Positions 35,726-46,610 of a stretch of 64,000 bases of DNA are shown piece after piece (positions within the stretch are counted from its first letter, which is position 1; each line of letters opens with the position of its first letter). This DNA is from an uncultured Lachnospiraceae bacterium. Lineage in GTDB: Bacteria; Bacillota; Clostridia; Lachnospirales; Lachnospiraceae. The stretch is from NCBI GenBank assembly GCA_934352055.1, contig CAKRJY010000006.1:1-64000 (forward strand), read 5' to 3'. The translations under genes were made by a program, and so were the position numbers. The notes under the pieces were generated by a model. It had not been told where the DNA came from, made no database searches, and saw only the letters and a program-made list of their open reading frames with translations.

Positions 35726-38700
35726 CTTGTTTTTCTGATTTCTCTCAAGTAATAAATGGTCGGTACCACAACCATCGTTAACACGGTAGAAAACAGCAGT
35801 CCAAACAACAAGGTTACCGCCATTGGCGCAGACATTGGATCCTTTGAAACAATCAGCGGAACCAGACCTATACAGGTCGTCACACTCGAAATCATAATCG
35901 GGCGGAATCTGGCAGCCACGGCACTTCGGCAGGCTTCCCGGACGCTCTCACCATTTCTTCGTTTTTCATCAATCACTTCAATCAAAAGAATACCATTATT
36001 GACTACGATTCCAAAAAGAGCCACAATACCAAGCAGTGCCATTGCCTGGATATTCATATTTAAAATCCATAAGCCAAAGCAGCATCCAATCATGGATAAA
36101 GGAATGGAAGTCAGGATATTAAATGGTTTTCCAAAATCTTTAAACTGTAACAGCAGAATAATATAAATAATCAAGATTGCCACACCCGCTGCCTTGATTA
36201 AGTCCACAATCAGAGACAACATATTACTCATCTCGCCCTGCTCTACAATCGTCACGCCACTCGTATCCATCTGATCCAGATACTTCTTTTCAAACTGTGC
36301 TTCAATATTTCCTGATACATAGCCTGACTGCACACCGGAAAGAACCTTAACATAACGTTTTCCATTATAGTGGTTAATCAGCGGAACTGTCGGTTCTAAG
36401 GTGATGTCAGCCACTTGTCCAAGCAGTACGTGTGTTTCACTTACACTTCCGGAAATCGGCAGATTTTTTAATTCCTCCAAGCTATCCACCTTGGCTCGGA
36501 CCACAATATCCATTTCATCTTCCGAGCCGGTATAAGTCGATGCCGTTGCGCCCATCAGACTTGTATTTAGCTGCTTTACAATATCATATTTCAGGAGTCC
36601 GTACCCAGACAGACGCTCACTGTCTAAGTTCACCTTATATTCGTACTGGGCATTCACTGACGTATCACGCACGTTCGTGGTTCCTTCGATGGTGGATAAA
36701 TCCTCTACCATCTGTGCTGCTAAGGTATTGATTTCCTCCATATCGTCACCGGAAACCGTGTAAACGATTTTATCATCTGCCGGCATAGAATATTCCAGAC
36801 ATTTAACCTCAACCGTTGCTCCGGAAACGCGCTCATTGATTTCCTGCTGCAATTGTTTTGCCGCTTTTTCCGTACTGCCTGCTTTCTTTAGCGCATCCTC
36901 ATCTAACTCCATCATAATACGCCCCGCATTATCAGCATCACTCAATGATGGCACGGAGATAAAGAAACTAGGAAGACCGCCTCCCACTGCCGAAGTATAA
37001 TGCGAAACCAGATCACTGTCGTCCAAAATCTGTTCCACTTCATCCATCGTTTTTGCTGTCGCATCAAGATTCATGGTTTCCCCTTGCACATCAAGATATA
37101 AAATCGGTTTTGACGAATATGGAAAAAACTGCATTCCCAATTGTGTGACGAGGACGGCCGCCAATCCTAGTGTTGCAAAAGCCGCCACGAGTGTCCGCTT
37201 CGGATAGCGCATTCCTACGCCCAGCAAACGGTCAAAAAATACAAAAATGATATTTTCCTTTTTGTTCTCCTTTTCTTTTTCCGGCTTAAAGAAGAAATAA
37301 GCAAGTACCGGGATACCACACATAGCCATGATATAAGAAGCAATCAAAGATGTAATAACAACAGTCGGAATGGTACCAGCCACTTTTCCTATCGCTCCCG
37401 GTATAAAATAGATAATGCCAAAGGTCACAATTGTCGTCAGTGTACTTGTCAAAACAGGCAGCCATGTCTCTTTTACACCGCCAATAATCGCTGCTTCTTT
37501 TTCTTCCCCCGCATTCATGCGCTGCTGGATTGCCTCACTGATTACAACCGCATTATCTACTAAAATACCCAGACTGATAATCAGCGCAGCGATCGAGATA
37601 AACTGAAATTCAATGCCGAGCAGATACATGACGGTAAATGTCACCAAAATACTGATAGGAAGTGCTGTACTAATCACAAGTGCATTTCGAATTCCAACAC
37701 CAATCAATACAACAACCATAATGAGCAGGATACTCTCGATCAGATTCAAGATAAAACCATTGATATTCTCACTGATGGCCTCCGGTGCATACATGACTTC
37801 ATGAAAATCCAAATGCTTCGGCAATTGCTTTTTTATTTTGTTGATTTCACTGCGCACATCTTTACCGACATTTACAGCATTCACGCCTTCGTCAAAGGTG
37901 CCGACAAGCAAGATACAGGATTTTCCATCCTGTTCGTAATATTTGTCACTTGTATTTTCCACATAGACGTTGGCAACGTCCTTTAGTTTTACAAAGGATA
38001 AACTGTCCTCAGCGCCACCAATGACTGTATTTTCGATGTCAGACAGACTTGTAAAAAGCCCGTCACTTGTCACGGTCACTGTTCCCGAATCATAAGCGAT
38101 ACTGCCCGCTGGAATATTGAGATTCTGCGCCTGCATCAATGACAGAATGTTTTCAATGGATACCTGATACGACTGTAATTTTTGAATATCCGCTTCCACC
38201 ACAACCTGTTTCTTACTAACGCCTTCCAATGAAACCGAAGATACATGATCGACCGATTCCAATTCATCCTTGATAGTCTTAGCATAAGATGCAAGCTCTT
38301 CCGTGGAATAAGCTTCTCCGGATAAGCTGATGATAAACTGGTTGTTTGCCACCAATTTTGTATTAACATTAGACGTCTGGCACATATCCGGCAATTCTGA
38401 TTGTGCATCCGATACGCACTCACGCAGCTTTGACTCGACATCTTCTATCGCTACACTTGTATCATAATATACAATAATAGCACTTGCAGATTCCATGCTC
38501 ATACTGGTCGTATAATCCACATGCTCTAATGTGCCAATTTCATCTTCCAGCTTATCCGTCACATATTCTTCCACTTCTTCCGGCGATGCCCCCGGATAAA
38601 TGGTTGTCACCAATGCGACCGCTATCGAAGTGTCAGGATTTTCCTGTTTTGGCACAAGATAATAGCTGATGCCGCCAATGAGTACAATAATAAGCAGAAA

Positions 38701-38751
38701 GAACACAACAATCGTTCGATTATGTAATAATCCTTTTGTTAATTTATCCAT
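35722..38751 (-). CDS. RND family efflux transporter permease
   Basis: 1009 aa, the full AcrB/MMPL-like length, with a first membrane helix at about 13-33, two large extracellular loops and two blocks of six helices in all (near 330-480 and 850-1005). Typical motifs include PGASPEEVEEYVTDKLE in the porter domain and LGILVDNAVVISEAIQQRM in helix 4. It should export a drug or lipid-like compound using the proton gradient. In a Gram-positive it would work with the adaptor encoded just upstream (14 nt) without an outer-membrane channel. Substrate unknown. Confidence 0.92.
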   Translation of the reverse strand: MDKLTKGLLHNRTIVVFFLLIIVLIGGISYYLVPKQENPDTSIAVALVTTIYPGASPEEVEEYVTDKLEDEIGTLEHVDYTTSMSMESASAIIVYYDTSVAIEDVESKLRECVSDAQSELPDMCQTSNVNTKLVANNQFIISLSGEAYSTEELASYAKTIKDELESVDHVSSVSLEGVSKKQVVVEADIQKLQSYQVSIENILSLMQAQNLNIPAGSIAYDSGTVTVTSDGLFTSLSDIENTVIGGAEDSLSFVKLKDVANVYVENTSDKYYEQDGKSCILLVGTFDEGVNAVNVGKDVRSEINKIKKQLPKHLDFHEVMYAPEAISENINGFILNLIESILLIMVVVLIGVGIRNALVISTALPISILVTFTVMYLLGIEFQFISIAALIISLGILVDNAVVISEAIQQRMNAGEEKEAAIIGGVKETWLPVLTSTLTTIVTFGIIYFIPGAIGKVAGTIPTVVITSLIASYIMAMCGIPVLAYFFFKPEKEKENKKENIIFVFFDRLLGVGMRYPKRTLVAAFATLGLAAVLVTQLGMQFFPYSSKPILYLDVQGETMNLDATAKTMDEVEQILDDSDLVSHYTSAVGGGLPSFFISVPSLSDADNAGRIMMELDEDALKKAGSTEKAAKQLQQEINERVSGATVEVKCLEYSMPADDKIVYTVSGDDMEEINTLAAQMVEDLSTIEGTTNVRDTSVNAQYEYKVNLDSERLSGYGLLKYDIVKQLNTSLMGATASTYTGSEDEMDIVVRAKVDSLEELKNLPISGSVSETHVLLGQVADITLEPTVPLINHYNGKRYVKVLSGVQSGYVSGNIEAQFEKKYLDQMDTSGVTIVEQGEMSNMLSLIVDLIKAAGVAILIIYIILLLQFKDFGKPFNILTSIPLSMIGCCFGLWILNMNIQAMALLGIVALFGIVVNNGILLIEVIDEKRRNGESVREACRSAVAARFRPIMISSVTTCIGLVPLIVSKDPMSAPMAVTLLFGLLFSTVLTMVVVPTIYYLREIRKTS

Positions 38752-38765
38752 ACTATGCTGCCCTC

Positions 38766-40148
38766 CTAGTCCTGCTTTTCATAAGACACAGCACTTCCCG
38801 TACGAACCAGCTTCATGCCTTCACAGATGATTTTTTCTCCGGCTTTGGTACCTTCCACCAGCACCTGATCGTCATTTATTTCTAACACAGTCACATACTC
38901 ACGTTTTGCTCTTCCATCTTCCACGACGTAAACATAATCATTACCATCATTTAAAATAACGGATAATGGCAGCCAGATACCGGTACGCTCGCCAATATTG
39001 ATTTTGACTGTCGCAAGTTCTCCTAAATACACATCTGGATCTGCCACATCAACCGTAACATTTGTCGCATAGGTTCTTGATGTCTCATCTGGAACAACAT
39101 CTACGTTTTTAATGCTTCCTGTAAAACTCTTATCCCCAATCTGGATCTGCGCCGGCATCCCTGCTGTCAGTGTTGCGACATCCGTCTGCGATACGCCAAA
39201 ATTAATGACAACATCGTGGGTTGCTAACACCACTGCCGGCATAATTGGTGTCGACACACTACCTTTTGTTGCAGAAAGATTTACCACATAGCCGGCTTTC
39301 GGTGCCTTTAGTACACATTTATCTACTGCACTCTGTGCATTTTCCACATTATCTGCCGCATTATCATACGCTTCGTTTGCCTGGTCTAATGCTTCTTTTG
39401 CAGAGTCCAATCGTTCTTTCTGTGCTTTTGCTTCGTCTGAATTAGCACCCTCTTTTGCCTTCTTATCATACGCTTCCTGCGCTGAATCCACGTTGCGCTG
39501 ATATACTTCAAGCGTACTTTGCGCAGAATCCAGTTCCAGCTTTGTCGTGTAATATTCCGTGTTTGTCTCCGGAATACTGCCCATACTATTACTGCCTTCC
39601 TTATATTGCGACATACCGTTTAATTTTGTTTTAAGGTCATTTACTTTTTTCTGCTGTTCATCACGGCGTGCTATTGCATCATTCAGATTGTCCTGTTCAC
39701 GACTTGTGCCACAAGCTGTGGCATAATCCTTCTGTGCATTATCATAAGATTCCTGTGCATTTTTTCTTGTTTTTTCTGCATAATTTAGGGAACGGTTTGC
39801 ACTTTCCAACTGGTCCTGTGCGTCTTTTGCATCTATAGTACAAAGAACCTGACCTTCTGATACTTCCTGCCCCTGTTCGACCTCTACCGATGCAATCGTA
39901 CCAATGGTCTCAAAAGTACACTGAATCGTCTCTTCCGGTTGTACCAATCCTGTATAGGAAAGCGTAACATCACTTCCTGTCTCACCGGCTTCCATAACCT
40001 TCACCTGGTATACCTTCTCTGATACCTGTTCCTCTTTTTGTTTTTGCTTACGCGCCACAACAATCCATACCATTGCCAAAATCAGAATAGCAATGATTAT
40101 GACTGCCCATACTTTTTTATTTTTGAAAATGTTCTTTGCTCTTTCCAT
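38766..40148 (-). CDS. Efflux RND adaptor (HlyD-type membrane fusion protein)
   Basis: 460 aa. One N-terminal membrane helix (about 12-33), then a biotinyl-lipoyl half-motif (GTIASVEVEQGQEVSEGQVL), a long coiled-coil hairpin (about 110-270, rich in AKDAQDQLESANRSLNYAEK-like heptads), the second lipoyl half (LKAPKAGYVVNLSATKG) and a beta-barrel domain (AQIQIGDKSFTGSIKNVDVV). It is the first gene of the pump operon; the RND gene starts 14 nt later. It probably stabilises the pump and spans the wall. Confidence 0.92.
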   Translation of the reverse strand: MERAKNIFKNKKVWAVIIIAILILAMVWIVVARKQKQKEEQVSEKVYQVKVMEAGETGSDVTLSYTGLVQPEETIQCTFETIGTIASVEVEQGQEVSEGQVLCTIDAKDAQDQLESANRSLNYAEKTRKNAQESYDNAQKDYATACGTSREQDNLNDAIARRDEQQKKVNDLKTKLNGMSQYKEGSNSMGSIPETNTEYYTTKLELDSAQSTLEVYQRNVDSAQEAYDKKAKEGANSDEAKAQKERLDSAKEALDQANEAYDNAADNVENAQSAVDKCVLKAPKAGYVVNLSATKGSVSTPIMPAVVLATHDVVINFGVSQTDVATLTAGMPAQIQIGDKSFTGSIKNVDVVPDETSRTYATNVTVDVADPDVYLGELATVKINIGERTGIWLPLSVILNDGNDYVYVVEDGRAKREYVTVLEINDDQVLVEGTKAGEKIICEGMKLVRTGSAVSYEKQD

Positions 40149-40190
40149 CTGTTTTCTCCCGTGTAAATCGCTCTTTCTTTGTTATTTATA

Positions 40191-40219
40191 ATTTTAAAGC
40201 ATTGTCCTTTTTTTTCCAA
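40191..40219 (-). promoter_or_regulatory. Promoter of the RND efflux operon
   Basis: Minus strand: TTGGAA, 17-nt spacer, TAAAAT, 43 nt before the adaptor ATG. No copy of the TetR palindrome is seen here. Confidence 0.5.
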
Positions 40220-40261
40220 TAGAATGGCAGCGCATCAATCATTAAATTTTCATAAAATAAA

Positions 40262-40293
40262 CACCGCATGTGGTGTTATCCATACATGCGGTG
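40262..40293. terminator. Terminator after gltD
   Basis: Nine-bp stem CACCGCATG/CATGCGGTG with a 14-nt loop, 13 nt after the gltD stop. The plus-strand side is followed by eight T, the minus-strand side by TTTATTTTAT, so it may work both ways. Confidence 0.75.
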
Positions 40294-40305
40294 CTTTTTT
40301 TCGTA

Positions 40306-41790
40306 TTATAAATTTGAATATCCAATGAGATATGCATCCACTTCCCGTGCGCAATCTCTTCCCTGGCGAATTGCCTTCACAACCAATGACTGGCCGGTAT
40401 GCATATCACCGGCAACAAACACCTTATCAACAGATGTTGCAAAACTGCCTTCTTCTGTCACGACATTTGTTCGTCCATCCACTTTTACCTTAAAGGCATC
40501 GGTCACATAGGACTGGCTTCCCAAAAAGCCTGCTGCAATCAGAACCAGCTGACACGGAACTTCTTTCTCTGTTCCTTCTACCGGAACCATCATACGTCTA
40601 TTTGTCTTTTCATCCACTTTAGACTCCAGACTTACCAGAATCACACTCTTTAAATTACCACTGCGATCCTTTTTAAATTCTTTTACTGTCGTCGTATAAA
40701 TACGTGGATCATGTCCAAAGACAGCAATTGCTTCCTCCTGACCATAATCTGTCTTGCAGACGAGCGGCCACTGCGGCCACGGATTGCTTTCCGTTCTTTC
40801 ATCCGGTGCCTTTGGCATCATTTCCAGCTGTGTGATAGATTTACATCCATGACGCATACAAGTACCAACGCAGTCATTTCCGGTGTCTCCACCACCGATC
40901 ACAATCACATCCTTGTCCTTTGCGGAAATAAAAGTACCTTCTTTTAATCCGTTATCCAGCAGACTTTTCGTTGTTGATGTCAGAAAATCTACCGCAAAAT
41001 AAATTCCTTTGGCTTCTCTTCCCGGTGCTTTGATATCTCTTGGATTAGATGCCCCGCAAGCAAGGACAACAGCATCATATTCTGCAAGAAGTTCCTTTGG
41101 CTTGCTATCTTTTCCTACATCCTTACCTGTCACAAAGGTAATACCCTCTTCTTCCATGACGGCAATTTTCCGGTCAATAATCTGCTTTTCTAACTTCATA
41201 TTCGGAATACCATAACGCAGCAGTCCACCCACGCGGTCACTTCGTTCAAAAACGGTAACGTTATGACCTCTGCTATTGAGCTGATCTGCAACGGCAAGTC
41301 CGGATGGACCAGAACCAATGACAGCAATTTTTTTGTCTGTCCGGTTCATTGGTGGTTTCGCATCTGCGAGTCCGTGTGCATAAGCATATTCAATAATAGC
41401 ACGTTCGTTTTCCCTCGTTGTAACCGGACTTCCATTCAATCCGCACGTACATGCCTTTTCGCATAATCCCGGGCAGACGCGACACGTAAACTCCGGAAAA
41501 TTACTTGTTTTGTGCAAACGCAGATATGCCTGTTCCCAATTTCCGTGATAAACCAGATCATTCCATTCCGGAACCAGATTCTGTAACGGACATCCGGATG
41601 TCATGCCCTTGATCGACATTCCCGATTGACAGAAAGGGACACCGCAATCCATACAACGTGCACCTTGTCTCTGCTGTTCTTCTGTAGAAAGAGGAATGTG
41701 AAATTCATTAAAATTCTTAATTCTCTCTTTCGGATCTATCGCCTGTGATTCTTTGCGATCGTAGTCTAAAAATCCTGTTGCTTTTCCCAT
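40306..41790 (-). CDS. gltD: Glutamate synthase [NADPH] small subunit
   Basis: 494 aa. It passes electrons from NADPH through FAD to the large subunit. The N-terminal cysteine clusters for two 4Fe-4S centres are complete (CMDCGVPFCQS, then CRVCPGLCEKACTCG), followed by FAD-binding VIGSGPSGLAVADQL and NADPH-binding VIGGGDTGNDCVG Rossmann motifs. It follows gltB by 16 nt in a two-gene operon with AAAGGAG before the ATG. Confidence 0.95.
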   Translation of the reverse strand: MGKATGFLDYDRKESQAIDPKERIKNFNEFHIPLSTEEQQRQGARCMDCGVPFCQSGMSIKGMTSGCPLQNLVPEWNDLVYHGNWEQAYLRLHKTSNFPEFTCRVCPGLCEKACTCGLNGSPVTTRENERAIIEYAYAHGLADAKPPMNRTDKKIAVIGSGPSGLAVADQLNSRGHNVTVFERSDRVGGLLRYGIPNMKLEKQIIDRKIAVMEEEGITFVTGKDVGKDSKPKELLAEYDAVVLACGASNPRDIKAPGREAKGIYFAVDFLTSTTKSLLDNGLKEGTFISAKDKDVIVIGGGDTGNDCVGTCMRHGCKSITQLEMMPKAPDERTESNPWPQWPLVCKTDYGQEEAIAVFGHDPRIYTTTVKEFKKDRSGNLKSVILVSLESKVDEKTNRRMMVPVEGTEKEVPCQLVLIAAGFLGSQSYVTDAFKVKVDGRTNVVTEEGSFATSVDKVFVAGDMHTGQSLVVKAIRQGRDCAREVDAYLIGYSNL

Positions 41791-41806
41791 TGGTATCTCC
41801 TTTCTC

Positions 41807-44800
41807 TCACTTTGTCAAAGCATTAAATGCTTCGATCTGTGCCTGTTCACTACTCAGTCCCTTTTCTTCCATCTGAACAATGGTCATCATCATCTTCTTA
41901 TAATCGTGTGGTACGATTTTTTTGAACTTCGGCAAATATGCACTAAAGTGATCAAAGATTTCCTTGCCCTTCTTGGAATTGGTATAAGCAACGTGTTCCG
42001 TAATAATTTCCTTTAATTCCAAAACATCATACTTATCCGTCACAGGTTCCAAAGATACCATCGTTTTATTTAATTTACGATACAAAGATGCGTCTTCATC
42101 AAGCACGTAAGCGATTCCACCGCTCATACCTGCTGCAAAATTCTTACCTGTCTGTCCTAAGACAACAACACGTCCACCTGTCATATATTCACAGCCATGA
42201 TCTCCACAACCTTCTACTACAGCAGTTGCACCGGAATTTCGAACACAGAAACGTTCGCCTGCAACACCATTGATAAAGGCTTTTCCACTGGTTGCTCCAT
42301 ACAAAGCGACATTACCGATAATAATGTTTTCATCTTCTTTATAGGTGACACCTGTTGGCGGATAAACAACAAGTTTACCACCGGAAAGTCCCTTTCCAAA
42401 GTAATCGTTACTGTCACCAACAAGCTCAAGCGTCAATCCCTTTGGAATGAAAGCGCCAAAGCTTTGTCCTCCGGCACCATGACACTGTACGGTAAAGGTA
42501 TCTTCCGGCAATGTTTCCCCATAACGTCTTGTGATTTCTGCACCAAATAGTGTTCCTACCGAACGATCGGTATTGGTTACATCGATCTGTACACCTTTTT
42601 TGGTCTTCGTTTCCAATGCATCCTGGAATTGCTTCAAAAGGATTTTCTCATCAATCGTCTTTTCCAAATGGAAATCGTATACATTCTTTTTGTTATAGCA
42701 GATCTTACCTGCGTCTTTGCTATAAGGATTATCCAAGATAGCAGACAAATCAATCTTTGCATAGCGTCCTTCTTTTGCACTGTCTTTCACTTCAAGCAGA
42801 TCTGTTCGTCCAACCAGTTCATCTACGCTGCGCACACCAAGCTTTGCCATATATTCGCGAAGTTCCTGTGCAATAAAACGCATAAAGTTCACTACATATT
42901 CCGGTTTTCCGGTAAAACGTTTGCGCAATTCCGGATTTTGGGTTGCAATACCAACCGGGCAGGTATCCAAGTTGCAGACACGCATCATAACGCATCCCAT
43001 CGTTACAAGTGGTGCTGTTGCAAATCCATATTCTTCTGCTCCAAGCATCGCAGCTATTGCTACATCACGTCCACTCATCAGCTTTCCATCTGTCTCAATG
43101 ACAACTTTATTGCGAAGTCCGTTCATGGTAAGTGTCTGGTGTGCTTCCGCCAATCCCAGTTCCCATGGAAGACCTGCATTGTGGATAGAACTTCTCGGTG
43201 CGGCACCTGTTCCTCCGTCATAACCGGAAATCAAAATAACCTGTGCGCCTGCTTTTGCAACACCGGAAGCTACGGTTCCAACACCTGCTTCTGAAACAAG
43301 TTTGACAGAAATTCTTGCATTTTTGTTTGCATTTTTCAAATCATAGATCAACTCAGCCAGATCTTCGATCGAATAAATATCATGATGTGGCGGAGGAGAG
43401 ATCAAAGATACTCCCGGTGTGGAAAGTCTTGTCTTTGCAATCCATGGATAAACTTTTTTACCCGGCAAATGACCACCCTCACCTGGCTTTGCGCCCTGTG
43501 CCATCTTGATTTGTATCTCCTGTGCACTGACCAGATAACGGCTGGTAACACCAAATCTTCCGGAAGCCACCTGCTTGATTGCAGAACAACGATTCTTACC
43601 GTCTTTTCCTACCACCAGGCGTTCCTCTTCCTCACCGCCTTCACCGGAATTGGATTTTCCATGCAGCATATTCATCGCGATTGCCATTGTCTCATGCGCC
43701 TCTTTTGAGATAGATCCATAAGACATTGCTCCCGTTTTAAACCGCTTCACAATTTCATCAACGGATTCCACTTCATCGATTGAAATTCCTTTTTTCGGAT
43801 ATTTAAAATCAAGCAGACCGCGAAGATTCATGACCGTATCATCTTCTTTATTTACAAGCGCTGTGTATTCCTTAAAGGTATCATAATCCCCCGTTCTACT
43901 TGCCAGCTGCAGCAAATGAATGGTCTGTGGATTGTATAGATGTTCCTCTTTTCCGCTGCGCATCTTATGCAATCCCTTGCTCTCTAACGTATTGTCCGTA
44001 TGTAAATCCAGTGGATCAAACGCCTGGGAATGAAGCATTTCCACATCCTGCTGGATATCCTCTAAACCAATACCGCCAATGCGGCTCACCGTTCCCTTAA
44101 AGTAGCGGTTAACCACATCCTCATTGATACCGATTGCCTCAAAAATCTTTGCACCCTGGTAAGATTGTACGGTTGAAATTCCCATCTTTGATGCGATTTT
44201 GATAATACCACCAATCACCGCTTCATTATAAGAATCTACTGCGGCATAGTAGTCTTTATCCAACATATTCAGATCAATCAATTCCTGAATACTTTCCTGT
44301 GCCAGATATGGGTTGATTGCAGATGCGCCATAGCCTAGTAATGTTGCAAAATGATGCACCTCACGTGGTTCCCCACTCTCCAAAATCACAGACAGACTCG
44401 TTCTCTTTTTCGTCTGCACCAGATATTGCTGCAAAGCTGATACTGCTAAAAGTGATGGAATGGCTACGTGATTTTCGTCCACACCACGGTCTGAAAGAAT
44501 GATAATATTTGCACCTTCTCTATGTGCGCGGTCAGCCTCCACATACAGATGGTCAATTGCCTTTTCCAAAGATGTATTTTTGTAATAGATAATCGGTATG
44601 GTCTCAACCTTAAATCCTTCCACATCCATATTTTTGATTTTCAGCAAATCTGTATTTGTCAGAATTGGATTGTTGATACGAAGCATTTTGCAATTATCTT
44701 CTTTTTCTTCCAGTACATTGCCACTCTCTCCCAGATAAATGGTGGTAGATGTCACCACTTTTTCACGAATGGAATCAATTGGTGGGTTTGTTACCTGTGC

Positions 44801-46351
44801 AAACAACTGTTTAAAATAATTAAACAATGGCTGATGATGATTGGAAAGCACTGCTAATGGTGTATCAATTCCCATTGCACCTATCCCCTCTGCGCCATTT
44901 AATGCCATTGGCAGAATCGATGTTTTCAGATCTTCATAGGAATATCCAAAAGCCTTTTGTAGTTTTGCACGTTCTTCTTTTGTATGTGTCGGTACACGCT
45001 TGTTTGGAATCTTAAGCTCATGTAAATGCACTAAGTTCTTATCCAGCCATTCGCCATAAGGCTGTTTCGTTGCGTACGATGTCTTTAATTCATCATCATC
45101 AATCAAACGTCCTGCTACCGTATCCACCAATAGCATCTTACCCGGTTTCAAACGGTCCTTTGACTGAATGCGGCTCTCATCAATCGGTAATACCCCCACT
45201 TCAGAAGAGAGAATGAGATAATCATCCTTTGTCACATAATAGCGGGAAGGACGCAGTCCATTACGATCCAGTACCGCTCCCATAATATCACCATCAGAAA
45301 AAAGAATCGATGCCGGTCCATCCCATGGCTCCATCATGGTTGCATAATATTGATAAAAGTCTTTTCGTTCCTGATTCATCGCCTGGTTGTTTGTCCACGG
45401 TTCCGGAATGGTCATCATAACCGCAAGAGGCAATGGCAGCCCATTCATTACCAGGAATTCAAGTGTATTATCCAGCATTGCAGAATCGGAACCACTCGTA
45501 TTAACCACCGGTGTAATCTTTGAGAGTTCTGCCTCTAAAAACTCGGAATACATGGTCTCTTCACGGGATAACATACGATCTGCGTTGCCCTTGATGGTAT
45601 TAATCTCTCCATTATGAACAATAAAGCGGTTTGGATGCGCTCTCTCCCAGCTTGGATTTGTATTCGTTGAGAATCTTGAATGTACGATTGCAATTGTAGA
45701 TTCATAATTTTCATCATGCAAATCTGTAAAGAATGTACGGAGCTGTCCCACTAAGAACATACCCTTATAAACAATCGTTCTGCTCGATAACGATACAACA
45801 TAGGTATCTTCACAAGTCTGTTCAAAAACACGTCTTGCTACATACAGTTTACGATCAAACTCCAATCCTTCCTTAACATCATTTGGTTTCCGGACGAAAC
45901 ACTGCATGATATGAGGCATACAGTCAATTGCTTTCTTTCCAAGTACCTTTGGATTGGTCGGCACATCTCTCCATCCAAGGAACTCCATGCCTTCCTTTTC
46001 CACGATAATTTCAAACATTTTCTTCGCCTGGTTACGGCTCATCTCGTCCTGTGGGAAGAAAAACATACCAACGCCATATTCTCTTTCCTTACCAATGGCA
46101 ATTCCAAGATCTGCAGCGATTTTTGTAAAAAATTTGTGTGATACCTGAAGCATAATACCGACACCATCTCCGGTTTTTCCCTCAGCATCCTTTCCGGCTC
46201 TATGTTCCAGATTTTCTACGATTTTTAACGCATCGGATACTGTCTGATGCGTCTTAATACCCTTAATACTAACAACAGCGCCAATACCACAGTTATCATG
46301 TTCAAATTCCTGCCGATATAAGCCACCTGTTTTTTGATTCCTTTTTTCCAT
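41807..46351 (-). CDS. gltB: Glutamate synthase large subunit
   Basis: 1514 aa from MEKRNQKTGGLYRQEFEH; GAGAGG lies 9 nt before this ATG. The first 20 residues are the expected propeptide: cleavage before Cys21 (DN-CGIGAV) frees the N-terminal nucleophile of the class II glutaminase domain. The FMN-binding synthase domain has the 3Fe-4S cysteines in GCVMMRVCNLDTCPVG near residue 1145, and the C-terminal GXGXG beta-helix domain ends the protein. It makes two glutamates from glutamine and 2-oxoglutarate, the main ammonia assimilation route together with glutamine synthetase. Confidence 0.96.
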   Translation of the reverse strand: MEKRNQKTGGLYRQEFEHDNCGIGAVVSIKGIKTHQTVSDALKIVENLEHRAGKDAEGKTGDGVGIMLQVSHKFFTKIAADLGIAIGKEREYGVGMFFFPQDEMSRNQAKKMFEIIVEKEGMEFLGWRDVPTNPKVLGKKAIDCMPHIMQCFVRKPNDVKEGLEFDRKLYVARRVFEQTCEDTYVVSLSSRTIVYKGMFLVGQLRTFFTDLHDENYESTIAIVHSRFSTNTNPSWERAHPNRFIVHNGEINTIKGNADRMLSREETMYSEFLEAELSKITPVVNTSGSDSAMLDNTLEFLVMNGLPLPLAVMMTIPEPWTNNQAMNQERKDFYQYYATMMEPWDGPASILFSDGDIMGAVLDRNGLRPSRYYVTKDDYLILSSEVGVLPIDESRIQSKDRLKPGKMLLVDTVAGRLIDDDELKTSYATKQPYGEWLDKNLVHLHELKIPNKRVPTHTKEERAKLQKAFGYSYEDLKTSILPMALNGAEGIGAMGIDTPLAVLSNHHQPLFNYFKQLFAQVTNPPIDSIREKVVTSTTIYLGESGNVLEEKEDNCKMLRINNPILTNTDLLKIKNMDVEGFKVETIPIIYYKNTSLEKAIDHLYVEADRAHREGANIIILSDRGVDENHVAIPSLLAVSALQQYLVQTKKRTSLSVILESGEPREVHHFATLLGYGASAINPYLAQESIQELIDLNMLDKDYYAAVDSYNEAVIGGIIKIASKMGISTVQSYQGAKIFEAIGINEDVVNRYFKGTVSRIGGIGLEDIQQDVEMLHSQAFDPLDLHTDNTLESKGLHKMRSGKEEHLYNPQTIHLLQLASRTGDYDTFKEYTALVNKEDDTVMNLRGLLDFKYPKKGISIDEVESVDEIVKRFKTGAMSYGSISKEAHETMAIAMNMLHGKSNSGEGGEEEERLVVGKDGKNRCSAIKQVASGRFGVTSRYLVSAQEIQIKMAQGAKPGEGGHLPGKKVYPWIAKTRLSTPGVSLISPPPHHDIYSIEDLAELIYDLKNANKNARISVKLVSEAGVGTVASGVAKAGAQVILISGYDGGTGAAPRSSIHNAGLPWELGLAEAHQTLTMNGLRNKVVIETDGKLMSGRDVAIAAMLGAEEYGFATAPLVTMGCVMMRVCNLDTCPVGIATQNPELRKRFTGKPEYVVNFMRFIAQELREYMAKLGVRSVDELVGRTDLLEVKDSAKEGRYAKIDLSAILDNPYSKDAGKICYNKKNVYDFHLEKTIDEKILLKQFQDALETKTKKGVQIDVTNTDRSVGTLFGAEITRRYGETLPEDTFTVQCHGAGGQSFGAFIPKGLTLELVGDSNDYFGKGLSGGKLVVYPPTGVTYKEDENIIIGNVALYGATSGKAFINGVAGERFCVRNSGATAVVEGCGDHGCEYMTGGRVVVLGQTGKNFAAGMSGGIAYVLDEDASLYRKLNKTMVSLEPVTDKYDVLELKEIITEHVAYTNSKKGKEIFDHFSAYLPKFKKIVPHDYKKMMMTIVQMEEKGLSSEQAQIEAFNALTK

Positions 46352-46405
46352 CGCTTTTTTCCTCTCTTTTTTCTTCCTTCCCATGTAAAACATCTGTCGA
46401 AAATT

Positions 46406-46434
46406 AATATACTCCTACTTTTTCCACTTGTAAA
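46406..46434 (-). promoter_or_regulatory. Promoter of gltBD
   Basis: Minus strand: TTTACA, 17-nt spacer, TATATT, 54 nt before the gltB ATG. The surrounding 303-nt gap (46352-46654) is AT-rich and holds this promoter, a weak TCCTAG/CTAGGA hairpin at 46577-46595 that may end spoIIM, and the 40-bp duplication described separately. I see no riboswitch. Confidence 0.55.
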
Positions 46435-46610
46435 CAACTTTTTCACTTTGTATTGTCTGACTATTCGACTATTGTATTATTTATTCTATATTATCTGTCT
46501 TTTCTCTTTGTTTTTTATTCATTACACACTTTTTGTATTCTATGTGTAGACAGCTGTTCGCCAAGTGGCATACATTCCTAGCATTTTTCTAGGACATCCA
46601 CCACAAATAA

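Noticed and set aside
42629..43294. 221-codon plus-strand frame inside gltB
   Set aside because: It is antisense to a highly conserved region of gltB, cysteine/histidine/phenylalanine rich with no recognisable domain and no ribosome site. It is a shadow of the real gene.
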